A stretch of DNA of 27,292 nt from an uncultured Oscillospiraceae bacterium (GCA_900549155.1 URNF01000013.1:1-27292), one strand, 5' to 3'. Numbered from the stretch's first letter, positions 1 to 9,136 are shown. The notes: a model not told the origin generated them from the sequence alone. A program made the numbers and translations.

Positions 1-1192
1 CAGAAACGAGGGTCTTGACACAAGGCACAACCCCGAATTCACCCTCATGGAGTTGTATCAGGCGTATGCCGATTACCACGACATGATGGATCTCACCGAG
101 GATATGTACCGCTATGTCGCCAAGGAAGTGCTCGGCACGACCGTCATCACCTATAACGGGGTGGAGATGGATCTCGGCAAGCCCTTTGCCCGCATCACGA
201 TGGCGGACGCCGTGAAGCAATACAGCGGCGTGGACTTCCGCGAGATTCACACCCTGGAAGAAGCGCGTGCCGCCGCCGATGCCCACCAGGTGGCCTATGA
301 ACCGCACCACAAAAAGGGCGACATCCTCAACCTGTTCTTCGAGACCTTTGTGGAAGAGCACCTCATCCAGCCGACGTTTGTCATGGATCATCCGGTGGAA
401 ATTTCCCCGCTCACCAAGCGCAAGCCGACCGATCCCGACTATGTCGAGCGGTTCGAGTTCTTCATGAACGGCTGGGAGATGGCAAACGCTTATTCCGAGC
501 TGAATGACCCCATCGACCAGAGAGCGCGCTTTGCCGCCCAGGAAGAGCTTTTTGCGCAGGGCGACGAGGAAGCCAACCACACCGATGAGGACTTCCTCAA
601 TGCGCTGGAGATCGGCATGCCGCCCACAGGCGGCATCGGCTACGGCATCGACCGTATGTGCATGCTGCTGACCGACTCCGCCGCCATCCGCGACGTGCTG
701 CTGTTTCCGACCATGAAATCGCAGGGCGCATCCAAGGCGGAGAAAAAGTCCGAGGAAATCACCATCATCGGCGGTGCCAAGGGCACGGTCGAGATTGAGG
801 TTGAGGACGAGCCGATCGACTTTTCCAAGGTGCAGATCGAGCCGCTGTTTGCGGACTTTGTGGACTTTGACACCTTCTCCAAATCCGATTTCCGCGCCGT
901 GAAGGTCAAGGAATGTGTCGCCGTGCCGAAATCCAAGAAGCTTTTACAGTTCACGCTGGACGACGGCACGGGCACTGACCGCACCATTCTTTCCGGCATC
1001 CATGCATTCTATGAGCCGGAGGAGCTGGTCGGCAAGACGCTGATCGCGATCGTCAATCTGCCGCCGCGCGCCATGATGGGCATTGACTCCTGCGGCATGC
1101 TGCTTTCCGCCATCCACGAAGAAGAGGGCGAGGAAAAGCTGCATCTGCTCATGGTCGACCCGCACATCCCCGCCGGCGCAAAGCTGTACTGA
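1..1192 (+). CDS. lysS: Lysyl-tRNA synthetase (class II), C-terminal part, fused to a tRNA-binding OB-fold domain; 5' truncated by the window edge
   Basis: The reading frame is open from base 2 and runs into the window without a start, so the N-terminal OB fold and motif 1 lie outside. The first residues ([14 protein letters not shown]) are class II motif 2 of lysyl-tRNA synthetase. Motif 3 is GIGYGIDRM followed by LLFPTM. The enzyme charges tRNA-Lys in the cytosol. Most bacterial LysRS end soon after motif 3. Here an acidic, lysine-containing linker (bases about 720-830) leads into about 110 residues of the EMAP-II/MetRS-C tRNA-binding domain ([36 protein letters not shown]). The fusion is in frame with no stop. 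Such a domain normally raises tRNA affinity; that role here is inferred. A strong terminator follows the stop. Identity is near certain; the fusion is directly visible. Confidence 0.97.
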   Translation, partial: RNEGLDTRHNPEFTLMELYQAYADYHDMMDLTEDMYRYVAKEVLGTTVITYNGVEMDLGKPFARITMADAVKQYSGVDFREIHTLEEARAAADAHQVAYEPHHKKGDILNLFFETFVEEHLIQPTFVMDHPVEISPLTKRKPTDPDYVERFEFFMNGWEMANAYSELNDPIDQRARFAAQEELFAQGDEEANHTDEDFLNALEIGMPPTGGIGYGIDRMCMLLTDSAAIRDVLLFPTMKSQGASKAEKKSEEITIIGGAKGTVEIEVEDEPIDFSKVQIEPLFADFVDFDTFSKSDFRAVKVKECVAVPKSKKLLQFTLDDGTGTDRTILSGIHAFYEPEELVGKTLIAIVNLPPRAMMGIDSCGMLLSAIHEEEGEEKLHLLMVDPHIPAGAKLY

Positions 1193-1228
1193 AAGAATGG
1201 GCAATTCCGATCGGAATTGCCCATTTTT
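1193..1228 (+). terminator. Intrinsic terminator after lysS
   Basis: A perfect 15-bp self-complementary stem (1196-1210 with 1211-1225) is extended by A-U pairs and followed by a T-run at 1224-1228. It starts directly after the lysS stop. Because the arms are a perfect palindrome, the minimal loop must form by opening the central pairs. It separates lysS from the two-component genes. Confidence 0.92.
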
Positions 1229-1257
1229 CTAAAATCCAAAAGGAAAGGGGGGCTTGT

Positions 1258-1986
1258 ATGAATCTCATGATCTGCGACGACCAACAAAGCGAGCTTGACA
1301 CCATGCGGCGGATCGTTTCCGATTATGCCGCTGCACATGCCGCGCTTTCGCTTTCCGTAAAATGCTTCCAAAATCCTTTCGATCTGCTGGCAGAGATCGA
1401 CAGAAGCGGCGCGCCCGATATTGCGCTTTTGGACATTTGTATGCCCGGCATTTTGGGCACGGAGGTCGCGCGGGAAATTCTCGGCAAAAGTGCCGAGGAC
1501 ACCGACGTGATCTTTTTGACGACAAGCCCCGATTTCGCGGTGGAAGCGTTTGCGCTGCATGCGGGCGACTATCTCACAAAGCCGTATGACAAGCGGCGGC
1601 TGACGGACACGCTGGACAGGGTGATCGAAAAGCGGCGCAGCCGCTTATACTTCCCCATTGCGTGCGGCAAGGAAATGCATCGCGTCGATCTGTATACCGT
1701 TTTGTATGCGGAAGCGAAAAACCACAACGTGGAGATTTACCTGAAAAACGGCAGCTGTCTGAAAACGCACACGACCCTCACGGCGTTCAAGGATGCATTT
1801 CGAACGGCGAGCGGCTTTGTGGGGGTCGGCGCATCGTATATCGTCAATCTGCGCTGTGTGCAAAGTCTGCTGGAAACGACGCTGGAAATGTCAAACGGCG
1901 ATCGCATCCCCGTTCCCCGACGGCTGCGAGGCGAGCTGAAAAAGCAGTATTTTGATTTTTACACAAAGGAGGCAACGGGAAAATGA
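1258..1986 (+). CDS. LytTR-family response regulator (AgrA/LytR/AlgR type)
   Basis: This 242-residue two-domain regulator has an N-terminal receiver domain (about 1-120). It shows the acidic pair D7/D8, phosphoacceptor D59 in LLDICMP, T88/T89 and K108 in TKPYD. The C-terminal part (about 134-236) is a LytTR DNA-binding domain, with the usual AEAKNHNVEIYL start and the GVGASYIVNLRCV segment before PVPRR. The start is supported by AGGAAAGGGGGG upstream of ATG. Its stop overlaps the start of the histidine kinase (ATGA), so the two are translationally coupled. LytTR regulators commonly control surface, adhesion or quorum-sensing genes; the adjacent downstream surface locus is a likely target, but no binding repeats could be identified. 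No clear promoter lies in the 27 bases between the lysS terminator and the ribosome binding site region. Confidence 0.93.
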   Translation: MNLMICDDQQSELDTMRRIVSDYAAAHAALSLSVKCFQNPFDLLAEIDRSGAPDIALLDICMPGILGTEVAREILGKSAEDTDVIFLTTSPDFAVEAFALHAGDYLTKPYDKRRLTDTLDRVIEKRRSRLYFPIACGKEMHRVDLYTVLYAEAKNHNVEIYLKNGSCLKTHTTLTAFKDAFRTASGFVGVGASYIVNLRCVQSLLETTLEMSNGDRIPVPRRLRGELKKQYFDFYTKEATGK

Positions 1987-3260
1987 CACGGCAGCTGATA
2001 GCTTTGACGCTCACTGTCCTTATGCACATCGTTTGCTTTGCGGTCATGACCGAGCGGAAATACTCCGTGAAAAAGACCGTTTTCCTGTATACCGTATTTC
2101 TGACGGTCTTTGTTCTGCTTTCCGTGCTGGTTTCCCGCGTGCTGTTCGACATTCATTCTTTCCCTGCCGCTGCTCTTGCATTTGTGAGCACCATGCTGGT
2201 GTCGTTTGCCGTTTTCATGGTGACCTCGACAGACCCCGCCTGCAAAAAGGTGTTTCTGTTTCTCTGCTATGCATCGCTTTTCTGCATCTTTTTCTGCTGC
2301 TCCGCCATGATCAGCAGCATCTGGTTTCAGGACGCATACAGCGCTGCTGCCGTTTACGCGAAAACGATCATCCGCACCCTTTTGTATCTGCCGACGATAG
2401 GGCTGTATATCGTCTTTCTGCGTCCGGCGATGCGGGAGGTGCCGGGATCCAACAAAAAGATCTGGTATTCCATCTCGCTGGTGTCCCTGCTGTTTTTGAT
2501 CGTCTTCACTATATTCTGCTTTATCTACACCATGAAAAACGATTTCAGAGCGTGGTACAGCCTTTTGTTTGCCGCCACGGTGCTGATCTATTTTTCGGTT
2601 TTGTGGATCATTTTCGGCATGATCCGCTATATGATCAAGGAAAGTCGGATGGAGCTGATCGAAAAAAATATGCAGTATCTGCAGGGACAGCTCAAAGCCG
2701 CAAGGGAAAACGAGCGGTTTGCCAAAACCATTCGGCACGATTTTCGCCATCACAACCAAAACCTTGCCGCCATGCTCCGAAACGGCGAAACAAAGGAAGC
2801 CCTGCGCTATATAGAGGAATATAACGAAAGCCTCGACGCAGCAAGGCCCAAGGAATTTTGCCCCCACGTGACGGTGAATGCCATCCTCAGCAGCTTCTGC
2901 GCCAAAGCGCAAAATGACGGCATCGCCGTTTCCGTCAAGGCGGACGTGCAGGAAGAAACCGCCGTGCGCGACATGGATTTTGTCGCGATCCTCTCCAACC
3001 TTTTGGAAAACGCCGTTAACGGCTGCAAAGAATGCGGTGCGCACGGCGAGATAACGGTCAATCTCCGCACCGTCTCGGACAAGACCGTTATCGTGTGCAG
3101 CAACCCCTGCAAGCCGGGGATCGTCATCGAAAACGGCATGCTCCAACCGAAAGGCGTCGGCATGGAAAGCATGCTGGCAGCGGCGAGGAAATACGACGGC
3201 GACATCAGCTACAGCCTGGAAAACGGCATCCTCACCCTGTGCGTGATCTTAAAGACCTGA
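1983..3260 (+). CDS. Membrane sensor histidine kinase, GHKL/HATPase_c_5 type (AgrC/LytS-like)
   Basis: This 425-residue protein is the partner of the preceding response regulator, overlapping it by four bases. About seven hydrophobic segments fill residues 4-22, 32-55, 60-80, 90-111, 127-146, 161-183 and 191-214, which is the multi-spanning input domain of AgrC-like kinases. A short coiled linker (217-245) leads to the H-box RHDFRHH, with H252 the likely phosphorylated histidine. The ATPase part has an N-box (N339 and N343 in LSNLLENAV) and a short G-box GVGMES (391-396). The D-box is not obvious by eye, which is common in this subfamily. It probably senses a peptide or an envelope signal and phosphorylates D59 of its partner; the ligand is unknown and no agrD/agrB-like gene lies in the window. 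A terminator follows. Confidence 0.93.
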   Translation: MTRQLIALTLTVLMHIVCFAVMTERKYSVKKTVFLYTVFLTVFVLLSVLVSRVLFDIHSFPAAALAFVSTMLVSFAVFMVTSTDPACKKVFLFLCYASLFCIFFCCSAMISSIWFQDAYSAAAVYAKTIIRTLLYLPTIGLYIVFLRPAMREVPGSNKKIWYSISLVSLLFLIVFTIFCFIYTMKNDFRAWYSLLFAATVLIYFSVLWIIFGMIRYMIKESRMELIEKNMQYLQGQLKAARENERFAKTIRHDFRHHNQNLAAMLRNGETKEALRYIEEYNESLDAARPKEFCPHVTVNAILSSFCAKAQNDGIAVSVKADVQEETAVRDMDFVAILSNLLENAVNGCKECGAHGEITVNLRTVSDKTVIVCSNPCKPGIVIENGMLQPKGVGMESMLAAARKYDGDISYSLENGILTLCVILKT

Positions 3261-3293
3261 CCATTTACGCTCCGAAAACAACCAATTATGCCG

Positions 3294-3320
3294 AAAGCCA
3301 TCCGTTTGGATGGCTTTTTT
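3294..3320 (+). terminator. Intrinsic terminator after the two-component pair
   Basis: A 10-bp stem (3294-3303 with 3308-3317) closes on a four-base loop and continues into a T-run at 3315-3320. It ends the response regulator/kinase transcript and lies only about 40 bases before the next gene. Confidence 0.92.
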
Positions 3321-3360
3321 GTTATTCTGTACTTAAATATATGAAGCGGAGGTGAGGCGC

Positions 3361-3624
3361 GTGCTTTTCGGCAGGAAAAAGCTGACTTTTGACAAGACAG
3401 CAAAATTCAATTATGAGCTGGACACCAACGAAAGCCTGAAAACAGCGCTGAAAAACCTCTCGCTGCAACGGGGCGAAATGAGCAGGCGACGGTATCTCGC
3501 CGAGCTTTTGGCGCTGTTCAATGCGGAAGGCTTTGATCTGACGCTCAAGGAGCTGGATATGCTGCTCCTCTTGCGCAAGAAAACCGATCAAATGCTTTTG
3601 GAACAGACGGAAAATGAGGCTTAA
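3361..3624 (+). CDS. Small helical cytosolic protein of unknown function (87 aa), first gene of the surface locus
   Basis: I do not recognise this protein. A GTG start at 3361 is preferred because GGAGG (3348-3352) is spaced eight bases before it; the in-frame GTG at 3352 would overlap that ribosome binding site. The product is charged, has no signal peptide or membrane segment and is predicted mostly helical. It has a basic start (LFGRKK), a central RGEMSRRRYLAELLALF segment and a leucine-rich tail (LDMLLLLRKK). It ends 14 bases before the giant secreted protein, so the two are probably co-transcribed. It could be a small regulator or a cytosolic accessory factor. The region before it, just after a terminator, has no consensus promoter; the closest -10-like string is TAAATA at 3334-3339, which would fit an activator-dependent promoter. 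Confidence 0.7.
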   Translation: MLFGRKKLTFDKTAKFNYELDTNESLKTALKNLSLQRGEMSRRRYLAELLALFNAEGFDLTLKELDMLLLLRKKTDQMLLEQTENEA

Positions 3625-3638
3625 CGAAAGGAGAACGC

Positions 3639-6600
3639 ATGGTGAAAAAGCAGAAAAAAAGCATGATAAGCCGCCTGTCGGCGGTGGTATTGTGTCTTGT
3701 TACCGCACTTTCTCCGCTTTTCGGCTCGACGCCGTGGAACGTCGCCCACGCGGAAGCTGCGCCCATTGCGCTTCGAAGGATCGACGGCAGCGGAAAAGCG
3801 TTCATCTATCACAGCTTTTCGGAAACGAAAACGTTCACCGTCGGAGAAACGTATGCCTTCCTGAACGGCATTTACGGGGCAGAGGATGCCGTGTCCTCGC
3901 TCGGCGCGGGCGCGATCCTGCAGGCAACGACCTATGTCAAGACAAATAACTGCGACTTCTACATAGCGTGCAAATACGGCGTGGATGCCAAGGCAAAGGT
4001 ATATGTGAATGTGGCAACACCCGGCAAGGATTTTGACCACTGCAGATCCGGCGGACTGTATGAGGTTCCAAACTCCGGCACCCCCACAGAATACCGCTAT
4101 TTCTGCAAGGCGGGCGGCGCACAGAACTGCGGGCCGTACTATGCCTATACCTATGAAGAGGAGAGCGTCACCTTCGGCGGCGTGTCGGCTAAGCTGAACA
4201 GCATCGAAAAGCAAGGCTCGGAGAATTCGGCGGATTACACCGTCACCATCACCTACGACGGAAACAAAACCAAGGTTTTGGATCCCGGGAGCTATACGGT
4301 CGCGTTCACCGAACCCGACCATGTCACCTTTGTGATCTCGGACAGCGTGGGCAATGCCATCACGGCAAACTTCCAAAGCCCGCTCGCGATACGCTACGAC
4401 GGGAACGCCGCCAATGCGTTCAACACACCTGCCGTTCAGGCAGCATGGGCGGGAGAGCGCAGCACCGTCTCCTCTCAAAAGCTCACCCGCTCCGGCTATG
4501 CGTTTGTGAACTGGAAGAATACGGCTGCCAACAAGACGTATACGGCAGGACAGACCTTCACCGCCTCAAGCTCCATGCAGCTTTTTGCCCAGTGGAAGGA
4601 CACGCAGGCGCCGACCATCGGCTATACCGCCACGCAGGTCATGACGGGCGAAACCGATGCCGCCGTGGAAAGTGCGGTGCGCGCCGCCCTCACGATCACG
4701 GATAACGAGCCTGTCTCGGAATGTACGGTCACCGTGACCGTTCCCAAAGACTTCACTAAAACACCGGGCAACAAGGATGTCACGGTGACCGCCACGGACA
4801 AGGCGGGAAACACTGCAACGGTGAAATGCACGGTCTATGTTTCTTCCTATGTGGATATTTCGAGGCCGGTCTTTACGAAAGGCACAAAAAAGCTCACCGC
4901 CACGCTGCATAACCCCGGCATGGATGCCATCACGGAAAGCGGCTTTGTGTGGGGCATTATGAACGCGCCCACCCTCACCGTGAACAACGGCTCTGCCGCC
5001 ACATCCACCGTGGCAAGCAAGGCGGGCGACACGCTCTCCGTCACGGCGAGCAACCTGCAAAACGGCTTGACCTATTATGCCCGCGCGTACATCACCGCCG
5101 ACGGCATCACCTATTACAGCGAGGAGATCCAAATCACTCTGGATCTTCTCGAATACGGCACCTTTACGATCAAAAACAATGATAACAACACCTTTACGGT
5201 GACAAGGACCGGCGGCACGGCAGGCAAGCAAACGGTCTATTACCGCACCGTCAACGGTTCGGCGGCGGGCGGCACGTACTTTAAGCACGCCGGCGGCACA
5301 CTGACCTTCTATGCCGGACAGACCTCGAAAACCGTAACCGTCACCGAAAAAGGCGCAAACGCATGGGGCTACGGCAAGCCCTCCATCGCCTACAGCAACG
5401 CGGATCGCGTCTATTCGATGGAAATTTACCGCGTGGACGGCGGCGCAAGCCTGGGCGAGCAGACGATCGCCACGAGAACGCTGAAAACCGGTGCGGATTT
5501 CAAGGTGAACCGCAACTACTATACCGACTATAAACGCTTTGCATCATACACCGACGAGGTGGAGCGCGGCGACTATGAGAAAGACGGGCTGGGCTGGTAT
5601 CAAAATGTGCGGGGAAGCGCCGATGCCCGCCTGGTGACGATCAGCATACCGGGGCTTAGCGAAAACTACTGGCGGAACACTGCCGGCGGCCTTTCGTATT
5701 ATATGCAGGTCAAGATCAAAGAGGTTGCAGCCGGATATCAGCACATTCAGATCACGCCCGGTGATAAGATCAACACCGCGTTCTATCCGGAAAGCGGAAA
5801 ATACCTTTACAACGGTTCCGGCAACTTTAATTTCAGCACCATGGATCCCGCTGCCTACGCGATGACGCTGGAGCACGGGGGTGCCACCGGCATAACCAAG
5901 ACCTACGGCACCTACTGTTTCCCCTACGCAGCCGGAACATCGGCGAGAAAGCCCACGACCGAGCTTAAAAAAAGCAGCTGGGGCAACGCACTGCTCTTCG
6001 CCGTCGACACGAAGTACATCTCCATCGGCTACAGCGCCAGCGGCGGCGGCAGCGACAAATGGGCGGAAAAGGATGAATTCCATTACATCAAGCTGCTGGA
6101 TTTCCGCGAGCCGCAGTTTGTCAAAGCCGCTCCCATGGCGGACAGCGTCTACAAGCCGGGCGACCCCTTCACCGTCTCGCTGATCTTTGACGAGATCGTG
6201 GACAGTGTCAACAGCGTGAACATCGACAAGGTCACGGTGAATACGACCTGGGGCACCGCCTCCTATGTCGGCGGTGTGGATACAAATGTCCTCTATTTCC
6301 AAGGGACGGTGGCACAAAATGCAAGCAAAACGCTGACGATCAACAGCGTTTCGGGCACAAAGTATATCAAAGATATGTGCGACGACGACACCTATGTCGC
6401 CACAAAGGATATCCGGGACACGCCGGACACCAAGGCGACCGTGGACACCTCCGTGCCGCATTTCACCGTCACGGCAAACGGCATCACAAACGGTGTCGGC
6501 AAGGCGACGGTAACGGTGAACGCAGATCAGAAAAAGACCACCGGCATGCGCTATGCCTGGTCGGATTCCTCACTCCCGCCCGCAAACGGCTGGATCCCGC

Positions 6601-8552
6601 TTTCGACCGCCGAGCTGAATACGGCGAAAAACGGCGGGCTTCCCCTCTCCATCCGCAAGGAGCCGGGCAGCGGTGTCAGCAACGGCAAGTGGTATCTCCA
6701 TGTGACAGCGGTCTATGACACAACGGGCGCTACGGTTTATGACAACGCCGTTCTGGATTTCGGCACGGCGGCAAAGCCCGCAGATGGCAGCACGTCGCCC
6801 GCCCTGACCGTTTCGGCGATCAACACAAGCTGGGCTACAGGCAGAAAGATAACCATTGCGGCAACGGGCGCGGAAAAGCTGCAATACCGCAAGTCGGGCG
6901 ACACCGCGTGGAAAACGCTGAGCAAGACGGCAACAAGCGTCACGGTTTATGAAAACGGCCACTATACCTTCCTGCTGACAGCGGGAGAGGAAGTCATCAC
7001 CAAAGCCGTCGAGGTCAGCCGTCTCGATCTGAAAAAGCCCACGGCTTCCGTCGGAGAGCCGACAAGCGCTTCGCTCCTGTCGCCGCAACCCGACGTTTAC
7101 ACGAAGCTCGTCCTGCCGATCACCTATGCCGACGCAGATTCGGGCGTGCGGGACGTCTATTATCGGTGGACAAACAGCGCGACAACGCCGACCTCCTTTT
7201 CGACAAAGCTCCAGACAGGCACAAAAACGGTCACCTATACGGCAAGTGAAACCGCGCAGACCGCCAAATATCTGCACATCAAGGTCACCGATAATGTGGG
7301 GCGTGTCTATACCACCTGCTCATCGCCGTATACGGTGATCTCGCAAAAGACGGTCGAGACACACACGCCGACGATCACCATAACGGGCGAGCCGACAGCG
7401 TGGACGAACGACACGGCGACCCTGACCTGGCAGCTTGCCGATCATGACGGAAAGCGGTTTGAGGTCATCCTGCCGGACGGCAGGATAAGCACCGAGACAA
7501 GCGGTGAGGTCTGGGCGCGGCAGAACGGCGATTACACCGTGACCGTCCGCGACCTCACCTACGGCGGAGAAAACAGCGCCACCGCGAAGGTCGACAAGCT
7601 GGACTTCGACCCGCCGACCGTGGATGTCAGCGGCAGTGCGAGCGGCTGGTCGAAAAACGATCAGACCGTTACGATCACCGCAAGCGACAGCCAAAGCGGC
7701 GTCGGAGAAAAATGGTATGCGATCGTTTCCGATGTCGGAAGCATTCCGACCGCGGGACTGACGAAGCTTGTCGGCAACACCGTCACCGTCAGCGACGAGG
7801 GACAGTATTACATCTATTACAAGATCTACGATAACGCGGGCGACACGCAGGTGAGCAGAGAAGCCAACAAAGCCGAAGGCTTCGCCCTCGTGCAGATCGA
7901 CAAGACCGCCCCCACGGTCGATTTCGGCACATATGCCGCCGACACGGGACTGCCCGTGACGGTAAGAGACGGCAAAAACGGCGTGGTGACATCGGGACTT
8001 GCTGCGGTGACCTATCAGATCGAAAGCGGCACAGAGACTGTGAAAACCGGAAGCACACCGACAAGCGGAGAAAGCGACGTCGGGTTTGCGCTGACGGGGC
8101 TGCCCGCGGGAGATGTCAAGGTGACCGTGACCGCCGTGGACAAGGCGGGAAACCGTTTTGTCACCAGCAAGGAGCTGCACATCGACATCGTCTCTGTGGA
8201 CATCACATGGGCGGCAATGGAGTTTACCTATGCGGACGGGAACTGGAACGCGGCAAAGCATACCTATGACGGTCGCGGCTGGAAACCGGACACGGCGGAC
8301 GGAAACAAGATCACCGTGCGCAACAGCGGCGATATCCCGCTTGGCATATCCTACAGCTACACGTCGACAAACGCAGCGGTATCCGGCGGCTTCACCGACG
8401 GGGACGCCCCCATCACCGCCCCGATCGCCCTGCCCGTCGCAGAAGAAAAGTCTGCGTGGCTTGTCCTGAACGGAAAGCCGGCAGGCTCGCTCAAAAAGGA
8501 TGTGCTCGGCGCGGTGACCGTCACGATTGAGGAGGATCAAAATGGCGGATGA
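3639..8552 (+). CDS. Giant secreted multidomain surface protein with InlB-type, Calx-beta-like and Ig-like repeats and a C-terminal module shared with the small secreted proteins downstream
   Basis: This protein has 1637 residues. A basic N-terminus, a hydrophobic core and AHAEA near residues 36-40 form a signal peptide. Approximate domains follow. 41-248 is a unique region with five cysteines (105, 111, 135, 156, 164). 249-320 is an InlB B-repeat/Flg_new domain ending LFAQWKD. 323-402 is Ig/HYR-like (VTVTATDKAGN, C362 and C397). 406-502 is fibronectin-like. 503-618 is Calx-beta-like. 620-822 is unrecognised. 824-937 is SbsA-type Ig-like. About five further Ig-like units lie between 938 and 1512 (TITASDSQSGV, VTAVDKAGN). 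1517-1632 is a VDITWAAMEFTY module matching the two small secreted proteins. There is no LPxTG motif or C-terminal membrane helix, so attachment must be indirect. GAAAGGAG precedes ATG. The stop overlaps the next start. An adhesin or appendage-tip role is inferred; the domain borders are estimates by eye. Confidence 0.9.
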   Translation: MVKKQKKSMISRLSAVVLCLVTALSPLFGSTPWNVAHAEAAPIALRRIDGSGKAFIYHSFSETKTFTVGETYAFLNGIYGAEDAVSSLGAGAILQATTYVKTNNCDFYIACKYGVDAKAKVYVNVATPGKDFDHCRSGGLYEVPNSGTPTEYRYFCKAGGAQNCGPYYAYTYEEESVTFGGVSAKLNSIEKQGSENSADYTVTITYDGNKTKVLDPGSYTVAFTEPDHVTFVISDSVGNAITANFQSPLAIRYDGNAANAFNTPAVQAAWAGERSTVSSQKLTRSGYAFVNWKNTAANKTYTAGQTFTASSSMQLFAQWKDTQAPTIGYTATQVMTGETDAAVESAVRAALTITDNEPVSECTVTVTVPKDFTKTPGNKDVTVTATDKAGNTATVKCTVYVSSYVDISRPVFTKGTKKLTATLHNPGMDAITESGFVWGIMNAPTLTVNNGSAATSTVASKAGDTLSVTASNLQNGLTYYARAYITADGITYYSEEIQITLDLLEYGTFTIKNNDNNTFTVTRTGGTAGKQTVYYRTVNGSAAGGTYFKHAGGTLTFYAGQTSKTVTVTEKGANAWGYGKPSIAYSNADRVYSMEIYRVDGGASLGEQTIATRTLKTGADFKVNRNYYTDYKRFASYTDEVERGDYEKDGLGWYQNVRGSADARLVTISIPGLSENYWRNTAGGLSYYMQVKIKEVAAGYQHIQITPGDKINTAFYPESGKYLYNGSGNFNFSTMDPAAYAMTLEHGGATGITKTYGTYCFPYAAGTSARKPTTELKKSSWGNALLFAVDTKYISIGYSASGGGSDKWAEKDEFHYIKLLDFREPQFVKAAPMADSVYKPGDPFTVSLIFDEIVDSVNSVNIDKVTVNTTWGTASYVGGVDTNVLYFQGTVAQNASKTLTINSVSGTKYIKDMCDDDTYVATKDIRDTPDTKATVDTSVPHFTVTANGITNGVGKATVTVNADQKKTTGMRYAWSDSSLPPANGWIPLSTAELNTAKNGGLPLSIRKEPGSGVSNGKWYLHVTAVYDTTGATVYDNAVLDFGTAAKPADGSTSPALTVSAINTSWATGRKITIAATGAEKLQYRKSGDTAWKTLSKTATSVTVYENGHYTFLLTAGEEVITKAVEVSRLDLKKPTASVGEPTSASLLSPQPDVYTKLVLPITYADADSGVRDVYYRWTNSATTPTSFSTKLQTGTKTVTYTASETAQTAKYLHIKVTDNVGRVYTTCSSPYTVISQKTVETHTPTITITGEPTAWTNDTATLTWQLADHDGKRFEVILPDGRISTETSGEVWARQNGDYTVTVRDLTYGGENSATAKVDKLDFDPPTVDVSGSASGWSKNDQTVTITASDSQSGVGEKWYAIVSDVGSIPTAGLTKLVGNTVTVSDEGQYYIYYKIYDNAGDTQVSREANKAEGFALVQIDKTAPTVDFGTYAADTGLPVTVRDGKNGVVTSGLAAVTYQIESGTETVKTGSTPTSGESDVGFALTGLPAGDVKVTVTAVDKAGNRFVTSKELHIDIVSVDITWAAMEFTYADGNWNAAKHTYDGRGWKPDTADGNKITVRNSGDIPLGISYSYTSTNAAVSGGFTDGDAPITAPIALPVAEEKSAWLVLNGKPAGSLKKDVLGAVTVTIEEDQNGG

Positions 8553-9078
8553 CAAGAAAAAAGACAAAAAGAAATATCTGCTGATCTTGCTCTTGCTGTT
8601 GATCACGATCGCCGCCGTCTGCGTCAGCGTTTGGGCAATATGGTTTCGGGACAGCGCGCCCGTCCTTGCGCCCGACTATGCACCGCGACAGGTCGAGGAA
8701 AACGCCGAACCGATCGGGGACAGCGGGGATGAAAAGCTCTCGCAGCCCGAGGGCGGCGGAGCGGTCAGTCTCACCTATGCAAGAGAGGTCGGCATCAGCC
8801 TTGCAAAAAAGCGTGCAACGCTGATGTTTGCCAATCCGACAAAGTCCAATCAGGATATGGTGCTTCAGCTTGTGATAGAGGATGTCGTTGTCCTGCAATC
8901 GGGCAGACTGGAGCCGGGCAACAGGGTCACCGCCCTGAACCTTTCGGACGGTGTCGAAAAGCGTCTCACGGCGGGCGGCTATAACGGGAAATTCGTTGTC
9001 CTGTATTATGACCGCACAAGCGGAGAAAAAGCGATGGTCAACACCGAGATCCCCGTGACCGTGACGGTAACGGCATGA
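8542..9078 (+). CDS. Membrane-tethered extracellular protein A1 (single N-terminal helix plus beta-rich ectodomain)
   Basis: This 178-residue protein starts at ATG 8542, with GAGGAGG just upstream inside the end of the giant gene, and overlaps that gene by 11 bases. A lysine-rich N-terminus (residues 5-11) precedes a transmembrane helix (12-34), giving an N-in topology with the rest outside. A polar linker (35-72) leads to a beta-rich domain (74-178) with the pattern TLMFANP, LQLVIEDVVVLQSGRLEPG and VLYYD. The same pattern recurs in the protein at 10415-10900, so the two appear paralogous. I do not recognise a named family. Its position between the giant protein and the small module proteins suggests a membrane-side assembly or tethering role, which is inference. 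A GC-rich inverted repeat follows the stop. Confidence 0.85.
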   Translation: MADDKKKDKKKYLLILLLLLITIAAVCVSVWAIWFRDSAPVLAPDYAPRQVEENAEPIGDSGDEKLSQPEGGGAVSLTYAREVGISLAKKRATLMFANPTKSNQDMVLQLVIEDVVVLQSGRLEPGNRVTALNLSDGVEKRLTAGGYNGKFVVLYYDRTSGEKAMVNTEIPVTVTVTA

Positions 9079-9099
9079 TGTTTTTCGCCCACAGGGGGG

Positions 9100-9136
9100 C
9101 GCCCGCCGGGGTGACCGACGGCGTGCCCGCCGGGCG
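9100..9136 (+). repeat. GC-rich inverted repeat between A1 and M1 (intercistronic hairpin, no T-run)
   Basis: Arms 9100-9110 and 9126-9136 pair as 6 bp, one C-C mismatch, then 4 bp around a 15-base loop. No T-run follows (TAAAATATAC), so this is not a standard terminator. In an mRNA it would form a stable hairpin upstream of M1; a processing or stability role is inferred. Confidence 0.6.

Noticed and set aside
1959..3146. A 395-codon minus-strand frame opposite the histidine kinase
   Set aside because: The plus strand has a complete H-box, N-box and G-box; the antisense product is histidine-rich and unrecognisable.
3639..8552. Direct wall anchoring of the giant protein
   Set aside because: The C-terminus ends a few residues after the module, with no LPxTG-like motif, hydrophobic helix, basic tail or visible SLH/choline-binding repeats.
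7320..8606. A 428-codon minus-strand frame within the giant surface gene
   Set aside because: No domain or plausible start; the plus strand has continuous Ig-like repeats and a shared C-terminal module.
9100..9136. Hairpin before M1 as an intrinsic terminator
   Set aside because: No T-run follows and the downstream genes belong to the same locus without a clear new promoter.
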